Origin: Apostichopus japonicus
Taxonomy: Eukaryota; Echinodermata; Holothuroidea; Aspidochirotida; Stichopodidae
Reading direction: 5' to 3'
NCBI RefSeq assembly: GCF_037975245.1
Contig: NC_092567.1
Location: forward strand, 16,607,876 to 16,671,875
Length of the DNA: 64,000 bases
Shown: piece after piece, positions 34,701 through 41,830 of the stretch
Layout: the number at the start of each line of letters is the position of its first letter
Position numbering within the stretch: the stretch's first letter is position 1
Notes under the pieces: model-generated
Database searches by the model: none
What the model was told of the DNA's origin: nothing
Seen by the model: the letters and a program-made list of their open reading frames with translations, nothing else
Made by a program: the position numbers and the translations under genes

Positions 34701-37362
34701 AATGCATAGAAACGGCCAGAGAACTGAACCAAAGTGATGATTAATTGGGTCACATGTACAGTGTGATCAATTCTGAATGGTTACTTTTGTCATTCACTTT
34801 TAAAAGGAAATCGGACTATTATTTTATGTAGTCTGTCAGGAGAATTCTAATGACTGGAAGGGTTAAAGTGATGAAAAAGGAAAAAGGGAATTCCCTAATT
34901 TTGCATGGAGCCTTATATTTAACACACTGAATCAGGTTCAGACTTTAATTACATGACAAATGATATTAAAATGAGTGTCTGGAATTATGGGTAAATTTAG
35001 TACAGGTCTGCAAATTTTGCATGATATATGATACAGCCAAATCATGACTATATATCGATTGATTGATTGATCAATTCTCAGAATAAACAAAAATCATGAA
35101 TTTACGATAGTTCACACACTGAATCAGATTCAGACTTTAATCATGACAAAAGATATTAAAATGAGTGTCTGGAATTCTGGGTAAATTTAGTACAGGTCTG
35201 CAAATTTTGCATGTTATGTGTATGATACAGCCAAATCATGACTAATAGATTGATTGATCAATTCTCAGAATAACAAAATCCTGAATTTACGATAGAACTT
35301 CACACACTGAATCAGATTCAGACTTTAATCATGGCAAAAGATATTAAAATGAGTGTCTGGAATTCTGGGTAAATTTAATACCTGCAAATTGTGCATGTTA
35401 TTGTGTATGATACAGCCAAATCATGACTAATAGATTGATAGATTGATTGATCGATACTCAGAATAAACAAAGATCACAAATTTAAGAAACACCCACGATT
35501 GACGGAGACGTCTCCTCTCCTCCCGCCTCTTCCTAATGTCCTCCAAATCTTTCTCCAAGTCTTCGTTCTGAGTCGCTCTGTGAGATGAGAAGATACACAG
35601 CACAAAAGCACGACATGCAATTAGTCACTTCAGGCAGAATGAGAAGAGAGCTAGGGCAGGTATTAACACAACATGCAGCAGATCATGAATGATTGATGAA
35701 TTAACATCATGTAATAATTGCCATAATGTGATAACATTAGGCAAACCTGCGATGCAGAGAACATTAGCTCACAAGAAGCCTCTGACCCACATCAGGATAT
35801 ATAATGTAGTGTTCAAACTTACTTGTGTAGCATATTTTTGAAGCCTCAAAGTTTTGTTCTTTAAAAAGGTACTATGGTTCTTGCAGATCTACAAAAAACT
35901 CCTATACATGTTGACTTGTGTAGCAATCTGACCATTTTTAATAGCATTTTGCGACGTGTTTATGGATAAATTAAATTCCCAGCTCATCAACTAGATACGA
36001 ACTGGTATGTACTGTTTAACAATTGAATTTCTCCAAGTCTCAGACTGGACAGAAGCAGGAAAGTTAGGGCATAAAAATTCAGTATTATCATTATGTAATT
36101 AATGTTCAACCTGAATGAGTACTACCTGTACACATGACATAGCCAACTGTCTGAAGCGAGCGTATATTTAATATTGATAATTCATTTAAAGTATGTAATT
36201 TTATGGACAGTTATTGCATCCAGGATTAATTAAACTTGCTGAATACCAGTACTGCGCAGCCACATGTTGCCAAGAGTAATTGGTCTCAAATTTCCACAAT
36301 ACTGTGTGTGTGTGGGGGGGGGGGGGGGGCAGACCTGTAGTCTCACCTCTAGAGTCAGTTATACTCACCTAGTACTACAGCTTGATTCTCAGCCATATTA
36401 CTATGTACACAGCAACCGTACATAGAAGGTCATGTACTAACCTCATGTACAGTACTTAGTTTACTGTAAGCAGAGCTATGTACACTACAAACAGATTACC
36501 TCTTCAGTTGTACTCACCTACTAGGGTCTGATTCTCAGCTGTATTACTATGTAAGCAGCTACCGTACATAGAAGGTCATATAGTACTCACATCATGTACA
36601 GTACTTAGTTCCCTGTAAGCAGAGCTTTGTACACAGCAAACAGATATAACATTACAATGTTAACCTCGTCAGTTGTACTCACCTACTACAGCTTGATTCT
36701 CAGCCATATTACTATGTACACAGCTATCATACATAGAAGGTCATGTAGTACTCACCTCATGTACTTAGTTTACTGTAAGCAGGGCCATGTACACAGCAAA
36801 CAGATACAGTATATATTACAACTTTAACCTCTTCAGTTGTACTCACCTTTTCTCAGCAACTTTCTGTAAAGTTTGGAAAGTAATTAAGTCATGCATCTCT
36901 AATGCTCTACAGATAATGTTTAAGTCAGTTAATTTCTGTTGTAGTCAGTTCTACATACTTACATGTACTGCACTTATACTGTACACATGCAGCGAATGTA
37001 CCCTACTCAGGTTCATTGCCCTCCACTATAAGATGTACCCAGCCTACGTGTTTGTAACAAAAGGCTGTACTCTAACAATTTAATCAAGCTAACTATCTGA
37101 CACAGCAATGTACTAAGCCAAGTCGACTGTACATACATGTATAGTGAAAAATTGTACGCTGCAATATGTTACAAGTTTCAAGAAGAGCCGAAAACAATTA
37201 TTCACAGCAATTTGATATCCACACATTCACGTCACACCGAAAATTATGTACATAGATGGTTATGAAAGGAACAGGGACGATACATTAAGGGCGCCCTCAC
37301 CTCTCCTCCTCTCTTTTCCTTCTCCTCTCTTCCCTGCGACGAGCTCTTTCCTCTGCGTCCAT
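7714..37362 (-). CDS. TnI: Troponin I, ten exons assembled, C-terminal end not found
   Basis: Troponin I is the inhibitory subunit of the thin-filament troponin complex: it binds actin, troponin C and troponin T and blocks myosin until calcium binds troponin C. Ten minus-strand exons with GT..AG borders join in phase to about 331 residues. Residues 1-212 are a Glu/Arg/Lys-rich extension with a Pro/Thr/Ser linker (about 83-131), as in long invertebrate isoforms. Residues 213-243 contain a basic KKKGKMGG stretch. Residues 244-331 are the conserved core: the helix that pairs with troponin T (LCEELHEQL, GDKFDLEIKVKRRD) and the start of the inhibitory region (ISTLKVKANETRGRL, matching the INDL..VNDLRGKF type). 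The final 60-100 residues (switch and mobile domain) are missing; they should lie below 7714 or before position 1. Family call is by memory of troponin I proteins, not by search. Confidence 0.85.
7826..8648. repeat. 41-bp minisatellite, about 20 copies
   Basis: Unit GTGTTACAGGTACTAATAAC then AAATCATCAATTCTCAGGGAG, with very low divergence between copies, so it is recently amplified. It lies in the troponin I intron between exons 9 and 10. No unique spacers. Confidence 0.95.
8822..8848 (-). pseudogene. Decayed copy of troponin I exon 10 (copy C)
   Basis: Minus-strand sequence ACCACTTTAAATTGAAGCG is close to copy B and to exon 10 (TCCACTTTGAAAGTTAAAG). A cttcag acceptor-like site precedes it by about 13 bases. 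In phase 0 it reads T T L N stop, so it is also broken. Confidence 0.35.
8978..9010 (-). pseudogene. Decayed copy of troponin I exon 10 (copy B)
   Basis: The minus strand resembles exon 10: both share TTCCACTTT, then GAAA and a TT.AAG core followed by an AA.GA..AGG end. Read in the phase needed here it has stop codons (P S T F stop), so it cannot be a working exon. It lies in the intron between exons 9 and 10. Confidence 0.35.
9049..9270 (-). CDS. TnI: Troponin I exon 9 (troponin-T binding core)
   Basis: 222 bases, phase 0 both sides, acceptor aatctag and donor gtaggc. Encodes AMLLKKARGDLQLEEQEAAL through KFIEEKV, LIKLCEELHEQL and GDKFDLEIKVKRRDLQ. The pattern LC.E.H, then (E/G)xx(R/K)(Y/F)D(I/L)E is the signature helix of troponin I that forms a coiled coil with troponin T. 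This exon is what identifies the gene. Confidence 0.9.
10353..10445 (-). CDS. TnI: Troponin I exon 8
   Basis: 93 bases, phase 0 both sides, acceptor catctag and donor gtaagt. Encodes EQPGEAAPAKKKGKMGGLLG then RVSKGRKKEIL. It corresponds to the basic stretch that precedes the LLRKKA motif in invertebrate troponin I. A 172-bp tandem array sits on its acceptor side. Confidence 0.75.
10455..11460. repeat. ~172-bp tandem array, about 5-6 copies
   Basis: Units recur at steps of 172, 172, 170 and 173 bases (anchor TTTAACAATGAGCAG at 10621, 10793, 10965, 11135, 11308). The middle copies are nearly identical. The proximal end abuts the troponin I exon 8 acceptor. Confidence 0.92.
13318..14012. repeat. 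123-bp tandem array, about 5-6 copies, C/T-rich on the plus strand
   Basis: TTAGGGCATC anchors at 13346, 13471, 13594, 13717, 13840 and 13963. The steps are 123 (41 codons), which creates a spurious 303-codon plus-strand ORF. The last copy runs to within about 10 bases of the troponin I exon 7 donor. Confidence 0.93.
14023..14178 (-). CDS. TnI: Troponin I exon 7 (long charged helix)
   Basis: 156 bases, phase 0 both sides, acceptor gccggtag and donor gtaggt. Encodes EAARKAEERKRQAEAEQEER and on to QREEDAK, 52 residues of uninterrupted Glu/Arg/Lys/Ala helix. Its donor is followed within about 10 bases by the 123-bp tandem array. Confidence 0.7.
14285..14657 (+). mobile_element. 3' end of a CR1/L2-like LINE
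   Basis: Broken frames encode IAPHYLGELVQSYTPTRSLR and WNKLPLNSKTVV..FKTVLNTHLFSL, the typical end of a CR1/L2-clade reverse transcriptase ORF. A 3' UTR follows, with GCGCTATATAAGAACTGTTTATTATTA. A stop and a frame change between the two parts show decay. Confidence 0.75.
14795..15100 (+). mobile_element. tRNA-derived SINE, second type
   Basis: Head TGGCCGCTTGGATAAAGGCG and a damaged B box GGTTCCGAATTCGATACCC, body with TTTTCCCATCTGGAATGAC, tail TTATTATTACTATTATT. It follows a LINE tail by about 140 bases. Confidence 0.7.
15423..15538. mobile_element. Short hAT-type MITE with perfect 8-bp target duplication
   Basis: 116 bp. Ends CAGCCACGTAGCCAGG and CCTGGCTACGTCCCTG. Flanked by identical acaccagc at 15415-15422 and 15539-15546. 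It is an internally deleted member of the CAGG..GTAGCCAGG family. Confidence 0.88.
15745..16390. repeat. Tandem repeats, about 3 units
   Basis: Repeated blocks CCTAATGGGGTACCCT, AGCAGTCTGCCATTGCAG, TGACTATACGACTAGTCA and CAGTGTGTGCAA recur three times with variable spacing (about 190-250 bases). Confidence 0.8.
16530..17085. repeat. ~132-bp tandem array, about 4 copies
   Basis: Units share GAACTTGAAACAACAGGGAT, CAACCCATGGCACTACTGAT and GATTTCCAGATCTTAGATAC. In a troponin I intron; no coding sense. Confidence 0.85.
17739..17825 (-). CDS. TnI: Troponin I exon 6 (Glu-rich helix)
   Basis: 87 bases, phase 0 both sides, acceptor acttgcag and donor gtaaaa. Encodes EDDSERLRQEEEEQRQREEE and on to ARRKQE: a continuous charged single helix. 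Confidence 0.7.
18313..18378 (-). tRNA. tRNA-like sequence, probably a tRNA pseudogene or SINE head
   Basis: On the minus strand GCATCCA...TGGAGGC form an acceptor stem with one mismatch. There is an A box (TAGCCTAGTGGT), an anticodon stem CCGC/GCGG with loop ATATAAA (anticodon ATA), and a perfect T arm (CCAGGGTTCGAACCCCGG). About four bases of the D-arm 3' side are missing, so it should not fold as a normal tRNA. Confidence 0.4.
20365..21000. repeat. ~160-bp tandem array, about 4 copies
   Basis: GCTAATGGGATAAACC anchors at 20367, 20525, 20687 and 20845. Units end with GGTTATAATTGTCTACGGTT. Confidence 0.9.
21727..22022. mobile_element. hAT-type MITE with perfect 8-bp target duplication
   Basis: 296 bp. 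Ends CAGGCGAGTAGCCA and TGGCTACGCGCCTG. Flanked by identical gctaaata at 21719-21726 and 22023-22030. Internal GCGCCACCGTGGTTGGCGCG matches the other family members, and a C-run lies near its right end. Confidence 0.9.
22254..22374. repeat. Long near-perfect inverted repeat (hairpin)
   Basis: Two arms of about 57 bases (GTGTAAAAGTAAGTTGGCCT... and its complement) separated by about 8 bases, with only a few mismatches. It includes CCTGACGTTTCGATCC and AGGATCTTCTTCAAAGGCT on both arms. It could be a fold-back element or a head-to-head pair of short repeats. Confidence 0.85.
22820..23040 (+). mobile_element. tRNA-derived SINE, copy 2
   Basis: Same family as 5549-5764, opposite orientation. A-box region TAGTGGTTAATGCCGGTGCC, decayed B box CCAGTTTGAGTCAC, then the shared body ending in CTTGCAGGAGGATCTTAAAT and an ATAC-rich tail. 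Confidence 0.8.
23422..23439 (-). CDS. Candidate alternative first exon of troponin I (MSNEKE)
   Basis: ATG followed by five codons (MSNEKE) and a good donor gtaaag in phase 0, which is the phase accepted by exon 6 at 17825. Spliced there it would give a short isoform starting MSNEKE-EDDSERL, lacking the first 131 residues. A CCCACAATGCACTGC-type motif lies about 25-40 bases upstream on the same strand. Such a short ORF can arise by chance; the support is phase, donor and the promoter-like motif. Confidence 0.4.
23463..23480 (-). promoter_or_regulatory. ZNF143/SBS-like motif upstream of MSNEKE
   Basis: On the minus strand the sequence reads CCCACAATGCACTGC, close to the CCCA..ATGCA.TGC core bound by ZNF143-type factors near animal transcription starts. 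It sits just upstream of the candidate internal start codon. No TATA box is seen. Motif matches of this length are only suggestive. Confidence 0.3.
24030..24053. repeat. Perfect 24-bp (TC)n/(GA)n palindrome
   Basis: Twelve TC-alternating bases run straight into their exact reverse complement at CTCGAG. The whole forms a perfect cruciform-capable palindrome. Confidence 0.85.
25207..25505. repeat. ~100-120-bp tandem repeat, 3 copies
   Basis: Three copies of GAGCTAGACCAATCATACAA, CAGTATAGCAACCAGC and AACTATATACAAGT blocks. Confidence 0.8.
26620..27440. repeat. ~160-bp tandem array, 5 copies
   Basis: Five copies of AATGAATCTTACATTTTGAA, GACTTTTAGTAGCATAGAT and TTTCCTTTCCAAAGCAAAG, differing mainly in T-run and TTG-repeat length. 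Confidence 0.88.
27529..27603 (-). CDS. TnI: Troponin I exon 5 (Pro/Thr/Ser linker)
   Basis: 75 bases, phase 0 both sides, acceptor cttccag and donor gtttgc. Encodes IESTSPPTTSKDTKEAIVVT then PDKTK. Shares the TSPP..S core and the gtttg donor with exon 4, so the two may be an old tandem exon duplication and may be spliced alternatively. Confidence 0.6.
28070..28141 (-). CDS. TnI: Troponin I exon 4 (Pro/Thr/Ser linker)
   Basis: 72 bases, phase 0 both sides, acceptor gtttcag and donor gtttgt. Encodes SQVTSPPASQSEAKTNHTPP then AGEK. A phase-0 cassette exon of multiple-of-three length that could be skipped without a frameshift; it resembles exon 5 in composition and layout. Confidence 0.6.
28540..28860. 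repeat. Interspersed repeat, copy with empty MITE site
   Basis: Paralogous to 46100-46575: shared blocks include AAGGTGATTTAAG, GTGAAACAAGAGGATTC, ACCTTTGACCTCTTCT and GGAAAGTGACGAATTAAG. This copy lacks the MITE that interrupts the other. Unclassified; no terminal structure found. Confidence 0.65.
30190..30655. repeat. ~35-bp minisatellite, about 12 copies
   Basis: Unit ACTGGATTTGGGACTCAACT then GTAATCATTCAACT, diverged between copies. Confidence 0.88.
31293..31395 (-). CDS. TnI: Troponin I exon 3
   Basis: 103 bases between acceptor gttgtag and donor gtaata. Encodes AAAETNGPTEETEEDHERRE and on to ALSNETE. Acidic then basic helix-forming sequence. Phase 2 in, phase 0 out. Confidence 0.65.
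32095..32290. repeat. ~55-60-bp imperfect tandem repeat
   Basis: Copies of TTGCTACAAATCAGGACGTT and GTTGATGAATTTTACATGGT; in the troponin I intron between exons 2 and 3. Confidence 0.7.
34920..35480. repeat. ~190-bp tandem array, 3 copies
   Basis: CACACTGAATCAG anchors at about 34923, 35113 and 35303. The last copy abuts the exon 2 donor of troponin I. Confidence 0.88.
35497..35577 (-). CDS. TnI: Troponin I exon 2
   Basis: 81 bases between acceptor ctcacag and donor gtgggt. Encodes a charged helix, RATQNEDLEKDLEDIRKRRE and on to RLRQ. Phase 2 in, phase 2 out. A 190-bp tandem array begins directly on its downstream side. Confidence 0.7.
36340..36850. repeat. ~155-bp tandem array, about 3 copies
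   Basis: Units share TCACCTACTACAGCTTGATT, CATATTACTATGTACACAGC and ACATAGAAGGTCATGTA. In troponin I intron 1. Confidence 0.85.
37301..37362 (-). CDS. TnI: Troponin I exon 1 (start codon)
   Basis: Starts with ATG in a good context (gagccATGG) and encodes MDAEERARRREERRRKREEE plus two bases of the next codon. Donor gtgagg follows. The bases upstream (ctgag just before the ATG context) could be a 3' splice site, so a separate 5' UTR exon may exist further up. Phase 2 matches the next exon. Confidence 0.7.
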
Positions 37363-39294
37363 GGCTCAGATTACCAGGGGACAACAGACACTGATGAAAA
37401 GAATTTTAAAAATAACAAAATGTTCAATTAATTTTTGCAATAAATATTCTTTCCTTTTGAGTTTTCTTTCTCTCTCTTAAATATTTCTTGTGGAATCAGG
37501 GGGATGGACTCAATGCAGAGCATTCACATCTTGTCTTTTTCGATGTGCAGCTCTCCTAAATCTTAGCATGCAGGTACTACTGTATAAACTCAGGGGGAGG
37601 GGGATTGGTAGGGCTCTTACAAAAAGTAGTAGTTTTGCCTGGATGGTCTATTCCTCTAAATTATTCAAAGATAAGGGATTTTTTTCTTTCTTTCTTTACC
37701 TTTCTTTACCCAAGTAAATTGCCTTTAAGGGGTGAATAAATTCTACTTAGGGAGGGTAAAAGTAGAGACAATCTTTCAGAATATGGCGGCCATAATTACA
37801 GACTTTAAAGACTAATATGGGGTCTTCTACTATATCTGAGAGGCAAGAAAGAAAAAATGACATTTAAGGCTACTTATATTTAAGGTCATTGCAAGTTCCA
37901 CAGTCTTCAGCCATATATCTTGCAGTAGTGTGGCTATGGGATAACTTTATTTTTATTTTTATTATTGTCATCTTAAATGAGGGTAATCCTGCTCAGTGCA
38001 GAAGCATTGCTTTCCAGAGGAACCGTCTAGTATAGATCTCTCATATAGTTCTCTACATATCACACTTGACTTCCAGCTTCCCCTGAACATGACTAGATAC
38101 AAGCTGTCAAAAGAATGCTGTCATTCTGTGATAAGGCAGGTTGAGACTGTGAGGGGGAAACCTTCAAGACACCACGAATACCTCAAGTATGCGAAATGGA
38201 GGATGCCCTTAGGTTAGTGACTCATACACAGATATATCAACACCAAACAAGGTACTAGTGAAGGAAAAAGACTAGTCCCATAATATACATAAATCTCTTA
38301 TGTAGTGTTCTACACCTATAGTGTATTATAAACTGTTTGTAGACAACAAGAATACCAAGTGCTGAAGATTATAATGCTGTACATAATACATGACAGCAGT
38401 ACAATTCCGTGCTGCAATATATCCAATGTTTGATAGTTAATTAATGCACATTATTAGTTACTATTCTGTATGTAGGCCATGTACAGTAAATTCAAAATTA
38501 GAGAAAACATAATGTTCTACTTACTGTGTGTGTGTTTACAGCATCTCCTGAGGAATAAAGTTTAATGTACTGTAGCCACAGGGAGTAACTTAGTGTTCAA
38601 AATTTTGTATTTTTGAATGTCCTATGTAGAAACCTGCCATACACATCTTTGCCCTTGTATTAAAATTACACATTTTGTATAGCATTTTGCGACGAATAAA
38701 TTATAAATTATGGATAAATTATTTGTTGTATATACTTTATATGCATCCACAAAGCTCTATCTGTCTAGAAAGATTTGCATCACACAAACTACTTGCTTTG
38801 TTTCATTTGCATACATTAACTTTAAATTGCACAAGTGCTAAGTTTAAAGAAATTTCTTAGTATGATTTTGGATTTTGGTGTACACTGAAGTACAGGTAAT
38901 ATATTATGTTTACCATCACCTGGTCTGTATCTTAAATGGGTGGTCAAGAAGGATGCATGATGACAACAGACTCTAGTCAAAAGAACAAAATGCCAGTACA
39001 TTCTAGCAAACTGTGGCAGACTTTGTTGTACAGTCCTGTTGTCTTGCTCCTATAGATGTAGAGGAAGTATACTCATGCTTCAGTGAGTACAGACCTAGCT
39101 GAGATAAATAATCCATTACCAGCATGAACAGAGACCTCAAGTGTTTGTTTCATCCAAGATCTACAGTATATATACTGTATATGTTACTCAATCTAGGAAT
39201 TAGAGTCAAACCATGGTAACACAGTTTAAGTGTACAGTATAAGCTAAAGTAGTACATGATCAACCTATGGATATATATACACACTGTACTGTAC

Positions 39295-39600
39295 ATGTAC
39301 AGAATATGGTCAAACCAACATATTATGGTCAAACCTTGAAGTACAGAATATAGTCAAACCATGGAAGTACAGTAGAAGTACTAGATACATGAATGGTCAA
39401 ACCATGAATGTACAGAATATTGTCAAACCAATATATGGTCAAACCATGGAACTGGAAGTACAGTACAGTAGAAGTACTACAGTATACATACATGGTCAAA
39501 CCATGAATGTACAGAACATGGTCAAACCAACATACATATGGTCAAACCAACATACATATGGTACCATGAAAGTACAGAATATGGTCAATCATTGGAAGTA
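39295..39600. repeat. Imperfect tandem repeat (ATGGTCAAACCA units)
   Basis: Repeats of CATGGTCAAACCATGAATGT and ACAGAATATGGTCAAACCAA with variable spacing; intergenic. Confidence 0.75.
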
Positions 39601-41334
39601 TGGTCTTGCAGTTGGTATATATACAGTTGGGCATTAATATAAATTTAATTTTACCAATTTTAATTTTTTTTACCATGTTGCCAAGTTTTGGATCAAACAC
39701 AACAAAACTTACAAGTTTTAGAGACATGTGCCAAACCTGGGCTCGATGGCTGTATATTAGAAAGCCTGCAACGTATCAAAATGAATTTTGTGCCTAAAGT
39801 CATCATTTAAAGCGTGAAGCAAATGATGCATACATGCATGTAGACAGACTCCTCTATAGTCTGTCTCTCTCTCTTGGACAAACATGGGAATTCAGAATAT
39901 TTCTGCTTGCTTGGAACCTTTAAGTGTTCCACGTTTTAATGAGGGGGTTATCTTTGTGTGGCAAGAATTTAACACTTTTCTCTTCACAACAACTCCAGAT
40001 AAATAGGGAACTAGAAGAGGACAAACAAATCAAAAAGGCAATAAACAAACATGGCGACCATCAAGCCATGCACACAAAACTAACAAATAGGCTTATTGGG
40101 AGATTACAGACAAAAGTACTGTACCAATGTGTATGGAAACGACAAATTTAATAGGCTCTTAATGGTGTACAGACCAATAGAGGCTTGTTTGCAGATTAAA
40201 TTCAATTATGAATGGCAGAGATAGAACTTTCAGCTGAGCCATCTGCGATCTGTCAACATGTGTGAGTGCAAAGAACGATTAACGTGTACGGTTAAAAGTC
40301 ATCACAAAAGTCATCATGGAATTTGTCACAGCTATATTAACACATCTGCTAGACTGTACGAGGGATGTATCATGTACTGACTTGCAACTAGATAGGACAA
40401 ATTGTTCTCAAACCAAAAATTCCAAAACATCATCAAAACTGTCCATTAAAGTGGAGTGATGGATGAATCACCCTGCTCGCAAACGAAGAATCTGAATTAA
40501 AAATTCAAAGTTCTACTTTAATGATCCATTCATTAACAACTTCATTTACTGTAGTGTGACTAAAAGTCAACAAAGGGCTCTTAATGATTACAAGTAAGAC
40601 TCACTGAGCATGAAGTTATCCTTGCACTAGTTGTATCAACAACCTGGATGTAGCTCTCTAAGTTGCATATATTCTGAAAATGATATATTGTATCAAACCT
40701 AGGAAGTATATACTATTCAAAACAAGAATAGTTATTGATCAAAAAATGAATTTTACCCCCAAATATTTTGTGACCCAAGGAAGGTTAATGAGCAAGTGAT
40801 TAATAAATTTTATTCATGAATTCTCAACAATTACTCACCCAGATATCATATATACGTTTTCATGTTTGTATACATAATATTAATATGTTAGTACACTAAG
40901 TTACCACGCAGTCTCAAAAACCTCCAGTTCTGCTAATTTGAGGCTGTAGTGATATCAATTTACACTGTAATTACAATAATACTTGGTGACAGGTACACAC
41001 TAATTGAAAACAAACTGAGAACCCTGCATATTTTTCGCTCTCAAATTCACCTCTGCACAGCATGGGTTTGTGGTTTCTTAGAATCAATGTGCCATGGTGA
41101 TGCCATAAGACAAGTCCTGTTTATGTCACATAGACACTGTCTATGGAGCAGGTTGGACAGATACTAATGTATATACGAGTATTAATGGCATCCACGCATA
41201 CATAGCAGTTGTTCAGACTATTGGGTCGTAACCCAACTTAGCGTGGACCTTCAAAGAAAATATTTGGTGGGTTACAAGTACGCTTCAGAATATCACAAAA
41301 ATTACTAAATATTCCATGGATTGTAACATTCATG

Positions 41335-41830
41335 TTCGGCCCAGCTTGGAAGATCCTGGACCATACATAGAGGTCCAGCCAATCATGGAATATATTCTGG
41401 TCCTTATATCCGAATCCGGCCCATCTTATATCCTAGAGACAATACTGATTAAAGTCCAGACGATCTTAGAAAAGCCTGACCCTATATCCAAATCCAGCCC
41501 ATCTTAAAATATCCTAGACAGAAGGCCTACCAATTAAAGTCCAGCCCATCTTGAAATATTCTGGAGCCAATACCCAATTGCAGGCTGCAGTACCTTGGAA
41601 TGACCAAGAAACTATATATCCAAGTCCAGCCTTGCTTTCCTGGACCCTACTCCAGCCCAGCCCAGCCCAGCTTGGATATCCTAGACCTAGACCCTGTATT
41701 CATGTCCAGCCCATCTAGGAATATCCTGGCCCCTATATCCAATTCCAGGCTAGTAGTGCTTTTGAAGTACCTGGACCATATCCCAGCCCAGGCCAGCTAT
41801 TAAGGACCACATTCAATTCCAGGCCAGCTT
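41335..41830. repeat. Imperfect ~55-bp tandem repeat (TCCAGCCCA units)
   Basis: About nine copies of ATCCAAATCCAGCCCATCTT then GGAATATCCTGGACC with strong divergence; intergenic. Confidence 0.75.
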
